Shown in pieces: positions 1 to 10,740 of a DNA stretch of 59,230 bases. The DNA is taken from contig JABFUD020000327.1 of NCBI GenBank assembly GCA_014529385.2, positions 1-59,230 on the forward strand, read 5' to 3'. The number at the start of each line of letters is the position of its first letter. The first letter of the stretch is position 1. Below the pieces are notes generated by a model, which ran no database searches, was not told the DNA's origin, and worked only from the letters and a program-made list of their open reading frames with translations. A program made the position numbers and the translations under genes. The DNA comes from Adiantum capillus-veneris. Lineage: Eukaryota > Streptophyta > Polypodiopsida > Polypodiales > Pteridaceae.

Positions 1-249
1 TTGATTCTTAACAGTTCTCCCAAAGTAAGAGTGCATTGGATGGGTGTAGACATGATTGAATGATTGTTGTCTACTTCTAGGGTCTGTTCTGCTCTTTTTA
101 CTTGAGTGGTTTTCAATTATGGACCTGAACACATTATCTCAAGGATTTGTAGCTACGTCTTCCAAAACAAGGATCAAACACAATACGGTAGCTCAAATGG
201 ATCTACAGCTTTAAATAGAAGCAAGGTGAGTCTGTTAGGTATTGTGCAC

Positions 250-1288
250 CTCGAATGAAACAATAGATTGCCAAATTCCCAGATATAGAAATACCTACAG
301 AAGAACGACTAGTATCATTGTTTCTAGAGAGATTGTTAAACAAAGAACTTCATGCTATATTGTATAGTAAGAAGCATACAACCCTAGAAGAGTGTGTGTC
401 AGATGCTATTGAGTTAGGAGACAATTGTGATACAACCAATTAAACATCAAAAATGGTGTGCAATTGAGGATAAATGGACCAACCATGAGACCAATGAGTG
501 CTACTATTGACCAAAGTATGATGGGAATGTTCTGTGTGGGAACGGCTGCTGCAGCACCACTTTCAGCCATAGAAGACATGCTCAAAAGGATGAATGACAT
601 GATGAATAACATGCAAAAAGCACCTATGAGGGGACCATGGCAAGGGATACCTCAATAAGTACAACCAATTAGACAGCAAAAATGGTGTGCAATCAAGGGT
701 AAATGGACTAACCATGAGACCAATGAGTGCTACTATCGACCAAAGTATAATGGGAATGTTCAGTACGTGCCCATGGGGCCACAAGGACAACCCATGTACA
801 GATGTTAGCCTAACATGGCACCAGCTCAAAGACCATATATGGGTATGGAAAGACCTCAACCCGTGTTGGGTCAACAACATCCATATCCAAGACATAATGC
901 AGTGCCTATAAAGTACATGCATTCATAAGGAGTCATAGATGAACAAGCACTAATGCCTGCTACACCCTATGCTGAGCCTAGTCCATCTACAGTAATGGTA
1001 GAAGGAGATTGGTATAATTCACATCCACCACCAATGGAAGAACATGTGACTTATACTCCACCAGAGCTTGCACCAATGTATTATGTAGTTAATCAAGGTG
1101 TTAGACTTCCTATTGTAAGACCCATGATTAAGCCAAGAACAGGAAACTGTCACAATTGTGGTGCAGATGATCATTGGAAAAATAAATGCCTAGAGCCTGA
1201 CAAAAACCTCAATCCAGTTGAAGCTTATTGCATACAATGTTGCAAAAAGGGAGGACACTTCCCGGAAGATTGTCCTAAAAATCAGTAG
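250..1288 (+). pseudogene. gag: E1 Gag C-terminal half with zinc knuckles
   Basis: Gag packages element RNA in the cytoplasmic particle. Around 270-430 a frame reads like the C-terminal capsid segment of Gypsy Gag (KFPDIEIPTEERLVSLFLE...). A stop-free ORF at 953-1288 (111 codons) ends in a CX2CX4HX4C knuckle (1148-1189) followed by a variant CX2CX5HX4C (1229-1273). Two further degenerate C/H/C clusters (KWCAI...H...C) lie in the duplicated segment at 431-770. In-frame stops break 440-950. The start lies upstream of the window. Confidence 0.8.
431..770 (+). repeat. Direct repeat in E1 gag, offset 229 bp
   Basis: The segment beginning TACAACCAATTA at 431 recurs at 660 and the similarity runs about 110 bases (to about 540 and 769). 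Both copies encode the same degenerate C/H/C motif followed by the same Thr/Asn/Cys/Tyr-rich stretch. The copies differ at several bases, so the event is old. It is shared with copy 2 at 48393-48732. Confidence 0.85.
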
Positions 1289-2860
1289 TAAACGTAGTCC
1301 ACGTGATACTTAGTAGCTCATCTGAGAGTGAACCGATTGTTCCAATCAAGGTAATCACTAGAGCTCAAACTAATAAAAAGAAACATAACTCCTCTGATGA
1401 TTCCGAGAATATAAAAATTGCCTCTCAAAAGACCAAAAGAAGCAAAAGCAAAAGGTATGAGATGACAAAATAGAAACAGTGAGTTGAAATCAAGGCGAAA
1501 GCAAAACAACTATTCCAAGAAAAGGTGAGAGAAACTCGAAGTGAAATCAAAGAAACAACCGTGAAATTTGGAGAATCAATTTTGGTTGATGACATTTTTG
1601 AGCCTATTAATGCAGCCTTGGAAGCCTACCAAGTAGGACTTAAAGCACGCCAAAACATGGAAAACAAATGGAAAAACCATCCTTCTCCAAACATGGAAGC
1701 AGCTAAGCTTGAAGCTTATCAAAATTTGGTAAGAATCACGTAGGAGTTGCTTGAAAAACAAAAACCCAAGCTCGAAAGTATGGCAAAACCTGAGGAGCTT
1801 GTGATAGGAGACAATCAAGAAAAATCCAAAGTGGTGGTATAACCCCACTATGAAACAAAAGAGCCAGAACTTATAGTGTCATATATACAGCGAGGATGCC
1901 TTAAACGTAATTCTATTTGTAGAGGAAGACTAGCCAAGACACTTATGGAAAAAATTTAGAGAGATCAATGATGGGAGCCTAACCCTAAAGTCAGTGCAGG
2001 ATCGGGAGGATCAGTACTGGTAGAAAAAGTAGATGAGCAGCTTGACGCACTTTTAAAAGCATACGAAGCCAGACTAAAAAACAACCAAAACCAAGAGCAA
2101 CGATGGATGACTTATCCATATGCGGAACTAGAAAAACAGAGGTTTGAAATGTGTAGGAAGATGATTGAAACAACCCAATGTTTGATAGAAAAACCACTTA
2201 GTAAACCTGCAAGTTGGCACGAGGTGCCAGCTCCAACCCCTATCACACCAACTCTAGAGAAACAAGCTGACACAGAGGAGGGACTCATGACTGCCTCAGA
2301 GTCTAAGCGGGAACCTATCATAGTGTCAAATACAACAGATGAGACATTTGATGGTTTCCAACCCAAAACATCTGCGGGGATGGAAAGAGTGTGACAGTCT
2401 AGATGACCTGTGGAAGCAAATCCGGGAAGCAAATGAAGCCAACAGGGTGAACCACCAACTAAATCGCGCTGAGAAGGAGAAAAATGAGATCTTACCTCCC
2501 ATTGAAGAATTTGAGGCAAGATCACAAATGAGCTTTGATATGCATTCAGAAGAAGGGGACCAGGGTCAATTAGATCGGGGCACAACCAACCTGACTCGCT
2601 AAAAACTCTACCCTCTTACCTAGGGGAGTATGAAGCTAAGTCTGAAGTGAGAGCAATCCCATCCCAAAGACTTTCTCCCAACAGAATAATGGATTCAGAA
2701 GGGTTGATTGAGTTACTATCCACCCCGGTGGCATGCACAATCACATTAGCCAAACTCCTGAGGTTACGACCAAACATGTGGACCACATTAGGCAAATGCT
2801 TAGAAAAATTTGGAGTAAAAGACCCACCGTGAGAATTCAAGAAGGGATCAAAGAATTGGA
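1289..2860 (+). pseudogene. E1 Gag-protease spacer, coiled-coil-like, internally duplicated
   Basis: Charged, Lys/Glu/Gln-rich coding remnant between the Gag knuckles and the protease. ORF 1525-1743 (72 codons) and ORF 2107-2394 (95 codons), with the frame just upstream of the latter, share an order of residues: L-x-A-Y, L-K, Q-N, W, P, then E/K-rich helix and I/L-E-K. This suggests an ancient internal duplication of a module of about 60 residues. Stops at about 1741, 1840 and 2394 separate the pieces. I recognise no catalytic domain. A structural role in the particle is only a guess. Confidence 0.55.
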
Positions 2861-3992
2861 CAAGCCTCAACTGAACACTAGGCCTGTACCTTTAAACAAG
2901 ATTGGAGAATATTGTGAAGGAGAAGATGGAAATACCACATTACCAGTAGAATTCCAGGGAGTAGTCTCCAAGGCTATTCTCGACAGTGGAGAGGGAGTCG
3001 CTATTGCCACAAAAGAAATCTGAAAAAAAATGGGGAAAACCGGCTTTGAGAGCAACCAAAATGAAATTACAACTGGCAGATGGGTTCATGGAAAAGCCTC
3101 TAGGAATTTTAGAAAAAGTAATTTTCACCTCTTGCGGAAATGAGTATAAGCATACATTTGCAATAGTTGATTTCGGTAAAAAGAACAATTACGAGATCAT
3201 CTTGGGAAGACCGTTCATGAGACAATTAAAGATGGTACAGGATTGGGTTTATGACCACATATACCTCAGGCATGGGGAGACTACAACCAAAATATACCTA
3301 AAGGACCATAGTTACAAAGATGTGAACCAGACATCAGTGGAAGAGTTTGATTCGGCTACGTTGGCAGGGTCCAAACTCCCAACATGGTTCGGGCAGAAAA
3401 AAGAGCTATGGATGTGTGGAGATTCACATTGTGGGAGCTTGAAAAGAGAGGAATGCATCTTAGAAAGAGCTATTGAAGACAAGGATTATATTCCAGAACC
3501 TTTTCCCAAAGATACATTAGAACCTATGGAATGGGAACACATACTAGCAACGTTGGACGTCTGGATAGCCCAAAACCAAAATTTCGTGATAAGGACGGTT
3601 ATGATGTGCTACCCTATTACATGGTAAATTTTGTACCAATAGGAGATAAGGATGTAGACTCACCAGAACGAGAAGAGTTTTATGACTCCACTACGCATAT
3701 GGAATTAAGTAACGATGCAGATAACGAGTGTTCAGACAGCTCAAGCGAGAGTAGGGAAACAACCGCAGATATCAAGTTTTATGATTTTGCAAATCAACAC
3801 CCTAGACGACAGGAACGCTATAGAAAAAAAACAGCAGAAAACAAGGTTAGAGAAAATCTGATGCCCAGGATAAAAGACAAAATGCACTATCTAATGCTAG
3901 CCAAGGCAGAGGATTGTGTAAAAGACAGAATATCAGGGAGATTCTCAAGAGTTCGAGGGAAAAGGACACATGAGGACATAAAACAACACCAT
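2833..3992 (+). pseudogene. E1 retropepsin-like aspartic protease and linker
   Basis: The protease would cut the Gag-Pol polyprotein. The active-site triplet D-S-G is at 2982-2990 (AILDSGEGV). The second hallmark, LGRPFM, is at 3202-3219, followed by residues typical of the Gypsy protease end. In copy 1 a stop (TGA where a Trp is expected) plus an extra A in the A-run at about 3020 separate the active site from the rest. Copy 2 has one A fewer and stays in frame apart from the stop. The linker runs on in ORF 3531-3995 (154 codons, charged), which ends at the MITE. Confidence 0.8.
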
Positions 3993-3994
3993 TA

Positions 3995-4436
3995 GGCAAA
4001 ATTTGGACTCACAAAGGGGCCCTTTAAGGAGTTTGACTTTACTTCTCTCTACCAAAATGGGCACATGGATAAATTTTTGCACACAAACTCCAAAGTTGGC
4101 GGAGGTTTGAAAATTAGAATGTCCTCTTCAAGCTCTATCCACTGATATATAGCACGCCATGAGATTTCTCATATTTTAGAAGATTCTTTTTTTGATTCAC
4201 TTAGATTCCGATAGAGTTGTTACATCATAGGTGAATAAAAATAAGAATCTTCTAAAATATGAGGAATCTCATGGCGTGCTATATATCAGTAGATAGAGCT
4301 TGAAGAGGACATTCTAACTGTCAAACCTCCGTCAAATTTGGAGTTTGTTTGCAAGAATTTATCCATGCATCCATTTTGGTAGAGAGAGGTGAAGTCAAAC
4401 TCCTTAAAGGGCCCCTTTGTGAGTCCAAATTTTGCC
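3995..4436. mobile_element. Foldback MITE (442 bp, arms about 195 bp)
   Basis: The left arm (3995-4189) is the near-perfect reverse complement of the right arm (4243-4436), with a loop of about 53 bases. The ends are GGCAAAATTTGGACTC and its complement. Flanking bases TA (3993-3994 and 4437-4438) fit a TA target duplication, as for Tc1/mariner-type MITEs, although the palindrome extends to TTA...TAA, so the exact end is ambiguous. The related element M3 has no such insertion at the equivalent place. There is no coding capacity. Confidence 0.88.
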
Positions 4437-4439
4437 TAA

Positions 4440-5935
4440 TGGGAAAACTAAAACGGATACAAATTCAAGAAAATATCAACAATCAAAACGTGAAAAGACA
4501 AAAGATCCCGAGTGGACCAAAATGGAGTATAAGAAGAAATACAAAGAACTTAAACGGTCGTTACGAGAGGTATGGACTACTGACGCAGAAAGTGAAGGTA
4601 AGGAGGATTCAGAAAAAGAAAACATGGATGTACCATCCACTATCGAAAATTCACCATCCAAGACAGAAAAATCATAATGACACCATCAATAAGGGAAAGA
4701 ATAAACCAAGAATCTTTCGATGGACCGGAAAATGCAAAACGATTTGACCTCGCTGCGCCAAACGAAGAGCCTCAGCATGTCTATATAGCAACTGATTTAG
4801 GGCCTGAAGAAGAAGAAATGCTAACACGGCTTCTCAACAAGTATAAAGATATGTTTGCATGGTCTTACAAAGACCTCAAGGGAGTTGATACATCGATATG
4901 CCAACATACAATTCCGTTAAAATTCAGATGCCAAACCAAGCAAACAACGTCCTTACACATGTAAGGACACATTTGCTAAACGAATCAAAGAAGAGATTGA
5001 CAAGCTGAAGGATGCCGAATTCATCTATGAAATCGAGCATAGAGATTGGGTGTCACCCATTGTGGTTGTCCCCAAAAAGAACGGAAAGTTGCATGTGTGT
5101 GTGAACCTCAAAAAGGTAAATGTAGGAATAATAAGGGATAATTATCCCTTGCCAATCACAGAACATGTGCTTGAGAGGGTAGTAGGAAAACAGGCCTATT
5201 CATTTTTGGATGGGTTTCAGGGTACAACCAATTGGCAATTGCAATAGAGGATCAACACAAAATGGCCTTTGCCACAGAATGGGGCATATATGCCTTTTGG
5301 CCTAACCAATGCCCCAGCCACCTTCCAAAGGTTAATGACTCATGCATTCAAAGAATACCTAAGAATATTCTTAGAAATATATATGGATGATCTCTGTGTC
5401 GACTCTCTTATTCGAGAAGAACACATTGACTATTTACAAAAGGTATTTGAGAAGTGCAGAACATATCGAATGTGTCTCAACCCGGAAAAGTGCATTTTTA
5501 TGGTAAGGCAAGGCCGCATATTAGGATATATTGTCTCAAGAAATGGCATAACTACTGACCTAGACAAAATTAGAGTCATAGTAGACTTGCCCAGGCCTAC
5601 TAATGCCAAACAAGTACAATCTTTCATGGGACACTGCAGATATTATCGAAGATTCATATATATGTATGCGATCATTGCACAACCACTATATCGCTTATTA
5701 GTCACCCGGAAAAGTGCATTTTTATGGTAAGGCAAGGCCGCATCTTAGGACATTGTCTCAAGAACTGGCATAACTACTGACCTAGACAAAATTAGAGTCA
5801 TAGTAGACTTTCCGAGGCCTACTAATGCCAAACAAGTACAATCTTTCATGGGACATTGCGGATATTATCAAAGATTCATATATATGTATGCGGTCATTGC
5901 ACAACCACTATATCGCTTATTGGTCAGTTTCGACT
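4440..5935 (+). pseudogene. pol: E1 reverse transcriptase
   Basis: The N-terminal linker (4440-4676) is followed by ORF 4677-4964, which carries the FAWSYKDLKGVD motif seen just ahead of Gypsy RT. RT proper has WVSPIVVVPKKNGK (from about 5047), an NYPLP motif, MPFGLTNAPATFQ (from about 5290) and the catalytic Y-M-D-D at 5380-5391. Frameshifts fall at about 4960 and 5225-5270. A tandem duplication of about 224 bp (5481-5926) adds a second, stop-containing copy of the RT thumb region. The product could not be full length. Confidence 0.92.
5481..5926 (+). repeat. Tandem duplication in E1 RT, offset about 224 bp
   Basis: 5481-5704 (starting CCCGGAAAAGTGC) repeats at 5705-5926 with a handful of substitutions and small indels. 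The first copy keeps an open frame. The second has frameshifts and a stop (TTTCGACTGA), so only the first followed the normal RT sequence before duplication. Present identically in copy 2 (53442-53887). Confidence 0.93.
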
Positions 5936-6560
5936 GAACTGAGGAGTGTGAAACTTCATTCAAAAAGCTTAAGGAAAACTTCTATCAGCACCTGTACTTA
6001 AAGCACCAGATTGGGAAAAGATATTCCATGTTCACATTGATACCTCTGCATACGCAATTGGGAGTATTCTGGCTCAACCGGGAGACGGAACAATGGATTT
6101 CCCAGTTTGTTATGCGAGCCGACAACTAAATAGTGCATAAAAGAAATACACCACCACTGAAAGAGAGGGATTAGGAATGATATATGCTGTAAAGAAATTT
6201 CGACATTATCTGCTTGTAAACAAATTTGTGTTCTTCACAGATCATCAAGCTCTTCTGTATTTAGTAAATAAACCATGCAATACTGGGAGAATTGTGCGTT
6301 GGTTTATTATATTGCTAGAGTTTGACTTCACAGTGGTAGTAAAAAAAGGTAAAACGCATCTATGAGCGGATCATCTTTCAAGGCTACACAACGGGGAAGC
6401 TCCTAAAGGAATCGATGATGACATACCTGATGCTTATCTTTTCAGTATTGAAATGATACCCAAATGGTCTCAAAAAATTGTTAGCATGCTTCCCTTTGGA
6501 GGTAGATTTGATAAAAAGGAAGAAGAATCCACACAATAAACATTTCGACAAACAAAAAAC
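5936..6560 (+). pseudogene. E1 RNase H domain
   Basis: RNase H removes the RNA strand during reverse transcription. The frame reads a core with the first catalytic Asp (FHVHIDTSAYAIG, about 6028-6065), the Glu region (TTEREGLGMIYAVKKFRHYL, 6150-6206) and FFTDHQALLYL (about 6232-6264), then ADHLSRL. Stops interrupt it at about 6138, 6363 and 6538. Only one RNase H copy is visible here, unlike element M2. Confidence 0.85.
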
Positions 6561-7236
6561 TTTCAATTGATTGCGGGACGACTATACCATCTAGGCTCGG
6601 ACAAAGTTCTACGCTTGTGTATAAATCCAGAGGAATTCGAGTGTTATCTTGAGGAAGCACACATGCAAGATTGTGCATTTCATTGTTCAACAATGAAAAC
6701 ACACCAAAGGTTGAAACACTTAGTAGTATATTGGCCAACTATGTATGCTGACATACATGCTTATGTTAACAAATGTATTATATGTAGTGCCAAACGATCG
6801 GTGGATCGTGAGACATTGTTTCAGGTAACCATTGCACCTGCATGGAGTCAATATATCTTTAATTTATTAACAACGAGGACATTTCCTGAAAACACAACAA
6901 AAGCACAACAAAGGGCTATAGAGTTGGAGGCTCGAGACTTTTATTCAAATGAAAATCAACTCTACAAGCGAGGAAAAGACAATCAACTTAGAATCTGTGC
7001 AAGTGAAAGTGAATACCTGCTGATTCTAAAACATACACATGGAGGAATAAGTGGAGGCCATTTTTCAGGCGATAAGACAACAAAAATTGTCTTAATTGCG
7101 GGGATATGATGGCCTACATTGCACATAAATGCTACGGAATTTGTAAAGCGTTGTGACGCATGTCAGCGCACTAAAGTGCCGATAAAAAGAGATGAAATGC
7201 CACTACGGCCAAGGATGGGAGCACGGGAATTTTCAA
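6561..7236 (+). pseudogene. E1 tandem integrase zinc-binding (H2C2) domains
   Basis: ORF 6567-7109 (180 codons) and ORF 7119-7403 hold two successive integrase-type zinc fingers. Finger 1 has H-x6-H (AHMQDCAFH) and CIIC (about 6768-6784). Finger 2 has H-x6-H (THGGISGGH, about 7037-7062) and CDAC (about 7153-7164). Each is preceded by an L-R-L/I-C strand and followed by W-P-T. The usual Gypsy integrase has one. A TGA at 7108-7110 (Trp expected) lies within finger 2. Confidence 0.82.
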
Positions 7237-8999
7237 AATGGGGAATTGATTTTGTGGGGCCTATTTCACCCCCTGCATATCGCACCCATACCCAATATAT
7301 TGATAGCCGTTTTTCAGCTCTTTGTAATTGCCACAGTGAGTTACCTCACCCTACCAAAATCACCCAAACACTGTGGCTATCCCTACCATTTCACTGTACA
7401 TAGGCGTGCGTGAGTCACGGGACTTTTCCCATATCTTCTTAAAAAACCCTCAATTAGCTAGTCATTGGGCTAGTTGAGCCAAAAAAATAAAAAAAATAAG
7501 TATATTATGGCCCATGCGTATGTAAATATTTCTTTGTATATAGGGCCTAAATAAAATATTTTTTTCATAATTATTTTGATATTTATTTAAATATTTCTAC
7601 CGAGGTGTGTGTTATTTATGCTCTGTACATTACCTCACCATTACCACAATTTTCTTACCATTTTTCATACTCTTTATTCCATATAGAAATATTTTCATGT
7701 AATCTTCTCTTATTTTTGGTGTAACTCCATCCCAACAAAAATCCAAAAAAACTAGTTCTATTTATGTGTATATTTTTTTCACTATTGTGATTTTTTCCTT
7801 CCTACATATATTCTCTATTACTCTCATAAATTAGACCACCAAAAATATTCATCTTTTTATGGTAGCCTCATAATGAGAGGGATTTCTTTTGACCCCTTTA
7901 TATTTTTTCCACTTATATTATTTATATTGGACATGTACATATTTTTTAGACCCCTCAATATTTGATTTTCTTAGTTGTACTATTCACTTATATCATGCTC
8001 TCTACAATATCTTCATATATAGACCTATCAAATAAGGTCAAGGGTAGGTGGCATGCATACATGCACTATGGAGGGCTCACTCTTGGAGGTATTCAAAAGA
8101 ATCATCCAAAGAAGGACCCCACAAGGACCTTGTGCAGTGGAAAAAAATGGTCAGTTTTGCTGAATTTTTAAAGTTCACTTGCTCTCCGAATTTGAAAAGG
8201 TGATACAAACAAAAGTTGTAGCTCGTGGGCTGAACTTTTGCCTCAAATTTTTTCATATTTTTTTGAGCTACGAGCTGTGAGCTATGATTTTATTAGTAGA
8301 CCCCAGTTTTCCCATGCTATGCAGCCACACTCCCTCTTCCACTTTATCATTTTCCTCTTTCACACACAGTTCTCCACGCATCATCCCCACCTCTCTCACC
8401 CCTCCTCTCTGAACCCTACTCACCTTCTCCTCAACCTTGAAGAATAAGAAAAACCATGGTGAACTCATACCTCCCACACACAATTCCATTCCAAAATTGA
8501 CCACCTAATCTCATTTTTCCTCCTCCAATTTACCTATATCTATCAAAAAAACCACAAAATTCAGCCTCTTCTCTTAAAAGACAGCATCATGGTGGTTGAT
8601 TACTCAGCTTCAATTACCTTGTCTCTCAAGGAAGGTCAAGAGTGGAGAAAAAATGTACCGTCAAAGCTAGTGGACCGTCAACAAGCATCAAAATTGGCCC
8701 TACTCAAGACACTTGGAGCATCAACCTTGTAAGAAATCCACCTTTTCTTACCTCTTAAGAGTTTTTTTTCCTTATTTGTATCCTACATGGATACTCCCAT
8801 TGTAAATATCCAATTGCATTTGTAAATTAATACTAACTCTACTAACACTAACCCACTATGAAAAGTCCTATCACCTCCATTTCTCTCCTCTCTCTTTCCC
8901 CACCAACTTCTTGATAATTCCAAGCAAAAGAAATTAGATAAATTGCTGAAAATCTAACCCAACCATGGTTAGAGGAGTAACCCTAGCCTTCAAAATTGC

Positions 9000-9008
9000 T
9001 ATAAAAGG
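9000..9008 (+). promoter_or_regulatory. TATA box of the solo LTR
   Basis: TATAAAAGG sits about two thirds into the LTR, where the U3/R border of an LTR promoter is expected. It is conserved at 30877-30885 in the related LTR and at 56961-56969 in copy 2. Confidence 0.65.
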
Positions 9009-9667
9009 AGGGTGTAGCTAGCACAAAAAGGGGGAGCCATAAGCAAGAGCACTATGCTATAGCTTGAGAAGCCAAGCTCAACCTCTCTAGAAGGAGCTCT
9101 TGAGTGGAAGCTCATTGTCTTATGCATGTGCATGTGTTGTAATAGGGGATTAGCAAGGGAACTCTATGCCATTGTAAGAGAGAGAGTGATCATTCAATTG
9201 AGAGTAGGAAATCTATCATTTCTCCTGCTAGTGTAAGCCCAACATTTGCTGAATCAAGGAGGGTGGATTTGGACTAAGCTTGGATATTTTGTCTCCCTTC
9301 CAACGTGAAGTAATGGACAACAATCATGCGTAAGTGTCTTGGTGTTTTTTGTTAAGTTCTTGATAGCTTGTCTCTGGTGTTGTCATCAATCTAGCCATAA
9401 ATCCCACATACTGTAAGAGGGCGACAGGGTGGAGAGGACTCCCCTTGCTTTAAGACAGTGATTGGGGTGGCTTTTCTTGTGATGTGTTGTGGTGAAATTT
9501 ACGCAAGCTATGTTGAACAAATACTAATTTCACTTTGATTTGTCATGACAGATTTGTAAGAAGGTATTAATGCAACAAGCACCCCCTCCCCCTTTCTCTC
9601 TCTTTCTTAAATATATAGTTATGTTTGCTTGATCATTGCCGATACGTTTCAAAGCAGCCCGAGCACT

Positions 9668-9690
9668 ATCTCTCTCTCTCTCTCTCTCTC
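9668..9690. repeat. Short (CT)n tract in the solo LTR
   Basis: About 11 CT units. The homologous site in the LTR at 29162-31873 has expanded to about 70 bases with a few CC interruptions (31543-31612). Confidence 0.9.
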
Positions 9691-10740
9691 GTGTTTTAGT
9701 GTGTGAGAGTGTTCCATTGGTGTTAGGGTTAGTGTAAATTCCTTGCTTGTTTGTGGGTTGCTCTAACAATTCTCCTCTTTTGCGTCCTAGTTCGCTCTTA
9801 AACTAGGTGGTGCCCCTTGTGTAGTTGGTATTTGGCTGTGGGTTTGTTGTTTTGGTTTGTGTTGTGTTGTGCCCCAGCCCCATTGAGCAGCACGGGAGCC
9901 TTGAAGGGTGTCTAGAGGTTGATCTTCTTGTTGCCCGCCCCGGACCGCCTCAATATCATCGTGGCTATGGACTATCTCACAAAATGGGCTGAATCCAAAG
10001 CTACACAAAAAGAAGATGCAAGGACCACTGCACAATTTTGTATGAGAATGTCTTTGTAAGATATGGATTACCGATAGAAATTGTCAGTGATCGAGGAACA
10101 CATTTTCTTAATGAATTCATTGAATACCTACTAGAGGAATTCATGGTCATACATAAAATATCTGCTCCATATCATCCACAAGCAAATGGACAGGCTGGGG
10201 CCACAAATAAAACCCTATGCACTATTTTGACTAAAATTGTATCAAAATCATGGGCAGACTGGGATGAACAATTACACTCAACACTAAGGGCATACAGGTA
10301 GCTTATAAAACATCGATTGGAACAACACCGCACAACATGGTGTTTGGTCTAAACGCTATATTGCCCATAGAGTTTTTGATTCCAACTATGAGTAGCGAAA
10401 CTCTTAGAATGGACAGGCCATGAACTCTCTTTAAGAATATATGATCTTGAAAAGCTAGATGAACTTTGACTGAGAGTTGTAGCTTTGATCTATGATCAGA
10501 AGAGAAGACAAAAGTAGTTTTTTGACAAGCATGTGCGCACGGAAGAGTTTAAAACAGGTGATTATGTACTTGTTTACACTTTTAAGCAACATGCTAAAAA
10601 ACTTAAAAAGCGAGGGATGGGACCCTTTGTGATTAGTGACTTTTCACAAAGTGGAGCCGTCAAACTTGCGACATTGGAAGGTGAAGAAATGCCAAATTGA
10701 ATTAGTGGGTGTCGGTTAAAAAAATATCATTTACCACTAA

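Larger units (their letters stand above)
7301..9952 (+). mobile_element. Solo LTR (2652 bp) of the L3 family, inside E1 integrase
   Basis: Begins TGATAGC and ends CCTCA, flanked by the 4-bp target duplication ATAT (7297-7300 and 9953-9956). Removing the LTR and one ATAT rejoins the integrase reading frame. No internal region or second LTR is present, so it is a solo LTR, the usual product of LTR-LTR recombination. The same family supplies the LTR at 29162-31873, which is followed by a primer site. ORFs inside it (for example 7962-8171 and 8238-8447) are noncoding. Confidence 0.95.
7237..10740 (+). pseudogene. E1 integrase core and C-terminus, split by a solo LTR
   Basis: Integrase inserts element DNA. 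The left part (to 7300) holds KWGIDFVGPI with the first catalytic Asp. The right part (9957 on) resumes at V-A-M-D-Y-L-T-K-W and includes SDRGTHF with the second Asp (10089-10091). At the expected catalytic Glu the codon is GGG (Gly, 10197-10199), so the DDE triad is broken even without the insertion. ORF 10038-10301 is open. The C-terminal GPFVISDF...KKYHLPLT motif ends near 10740. In copy 2 a one-base loss near 58211 shifts the frame. Confidence 0.9.

Noticed and set aside
406-922. Minus-strand ORFs opposite E1 gag
   Set aside because: Antisense shadows of the gag coding strand; the plus frame has the zinc knuckles.
7962-8504. ORFs of 69-78 codons in the solo LTR, repeated at 29839-30381 and 55923-56465
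   Set aside because: Conserved only because the LTR DNA is conserved; they overlap on both strands and show no protein motif.
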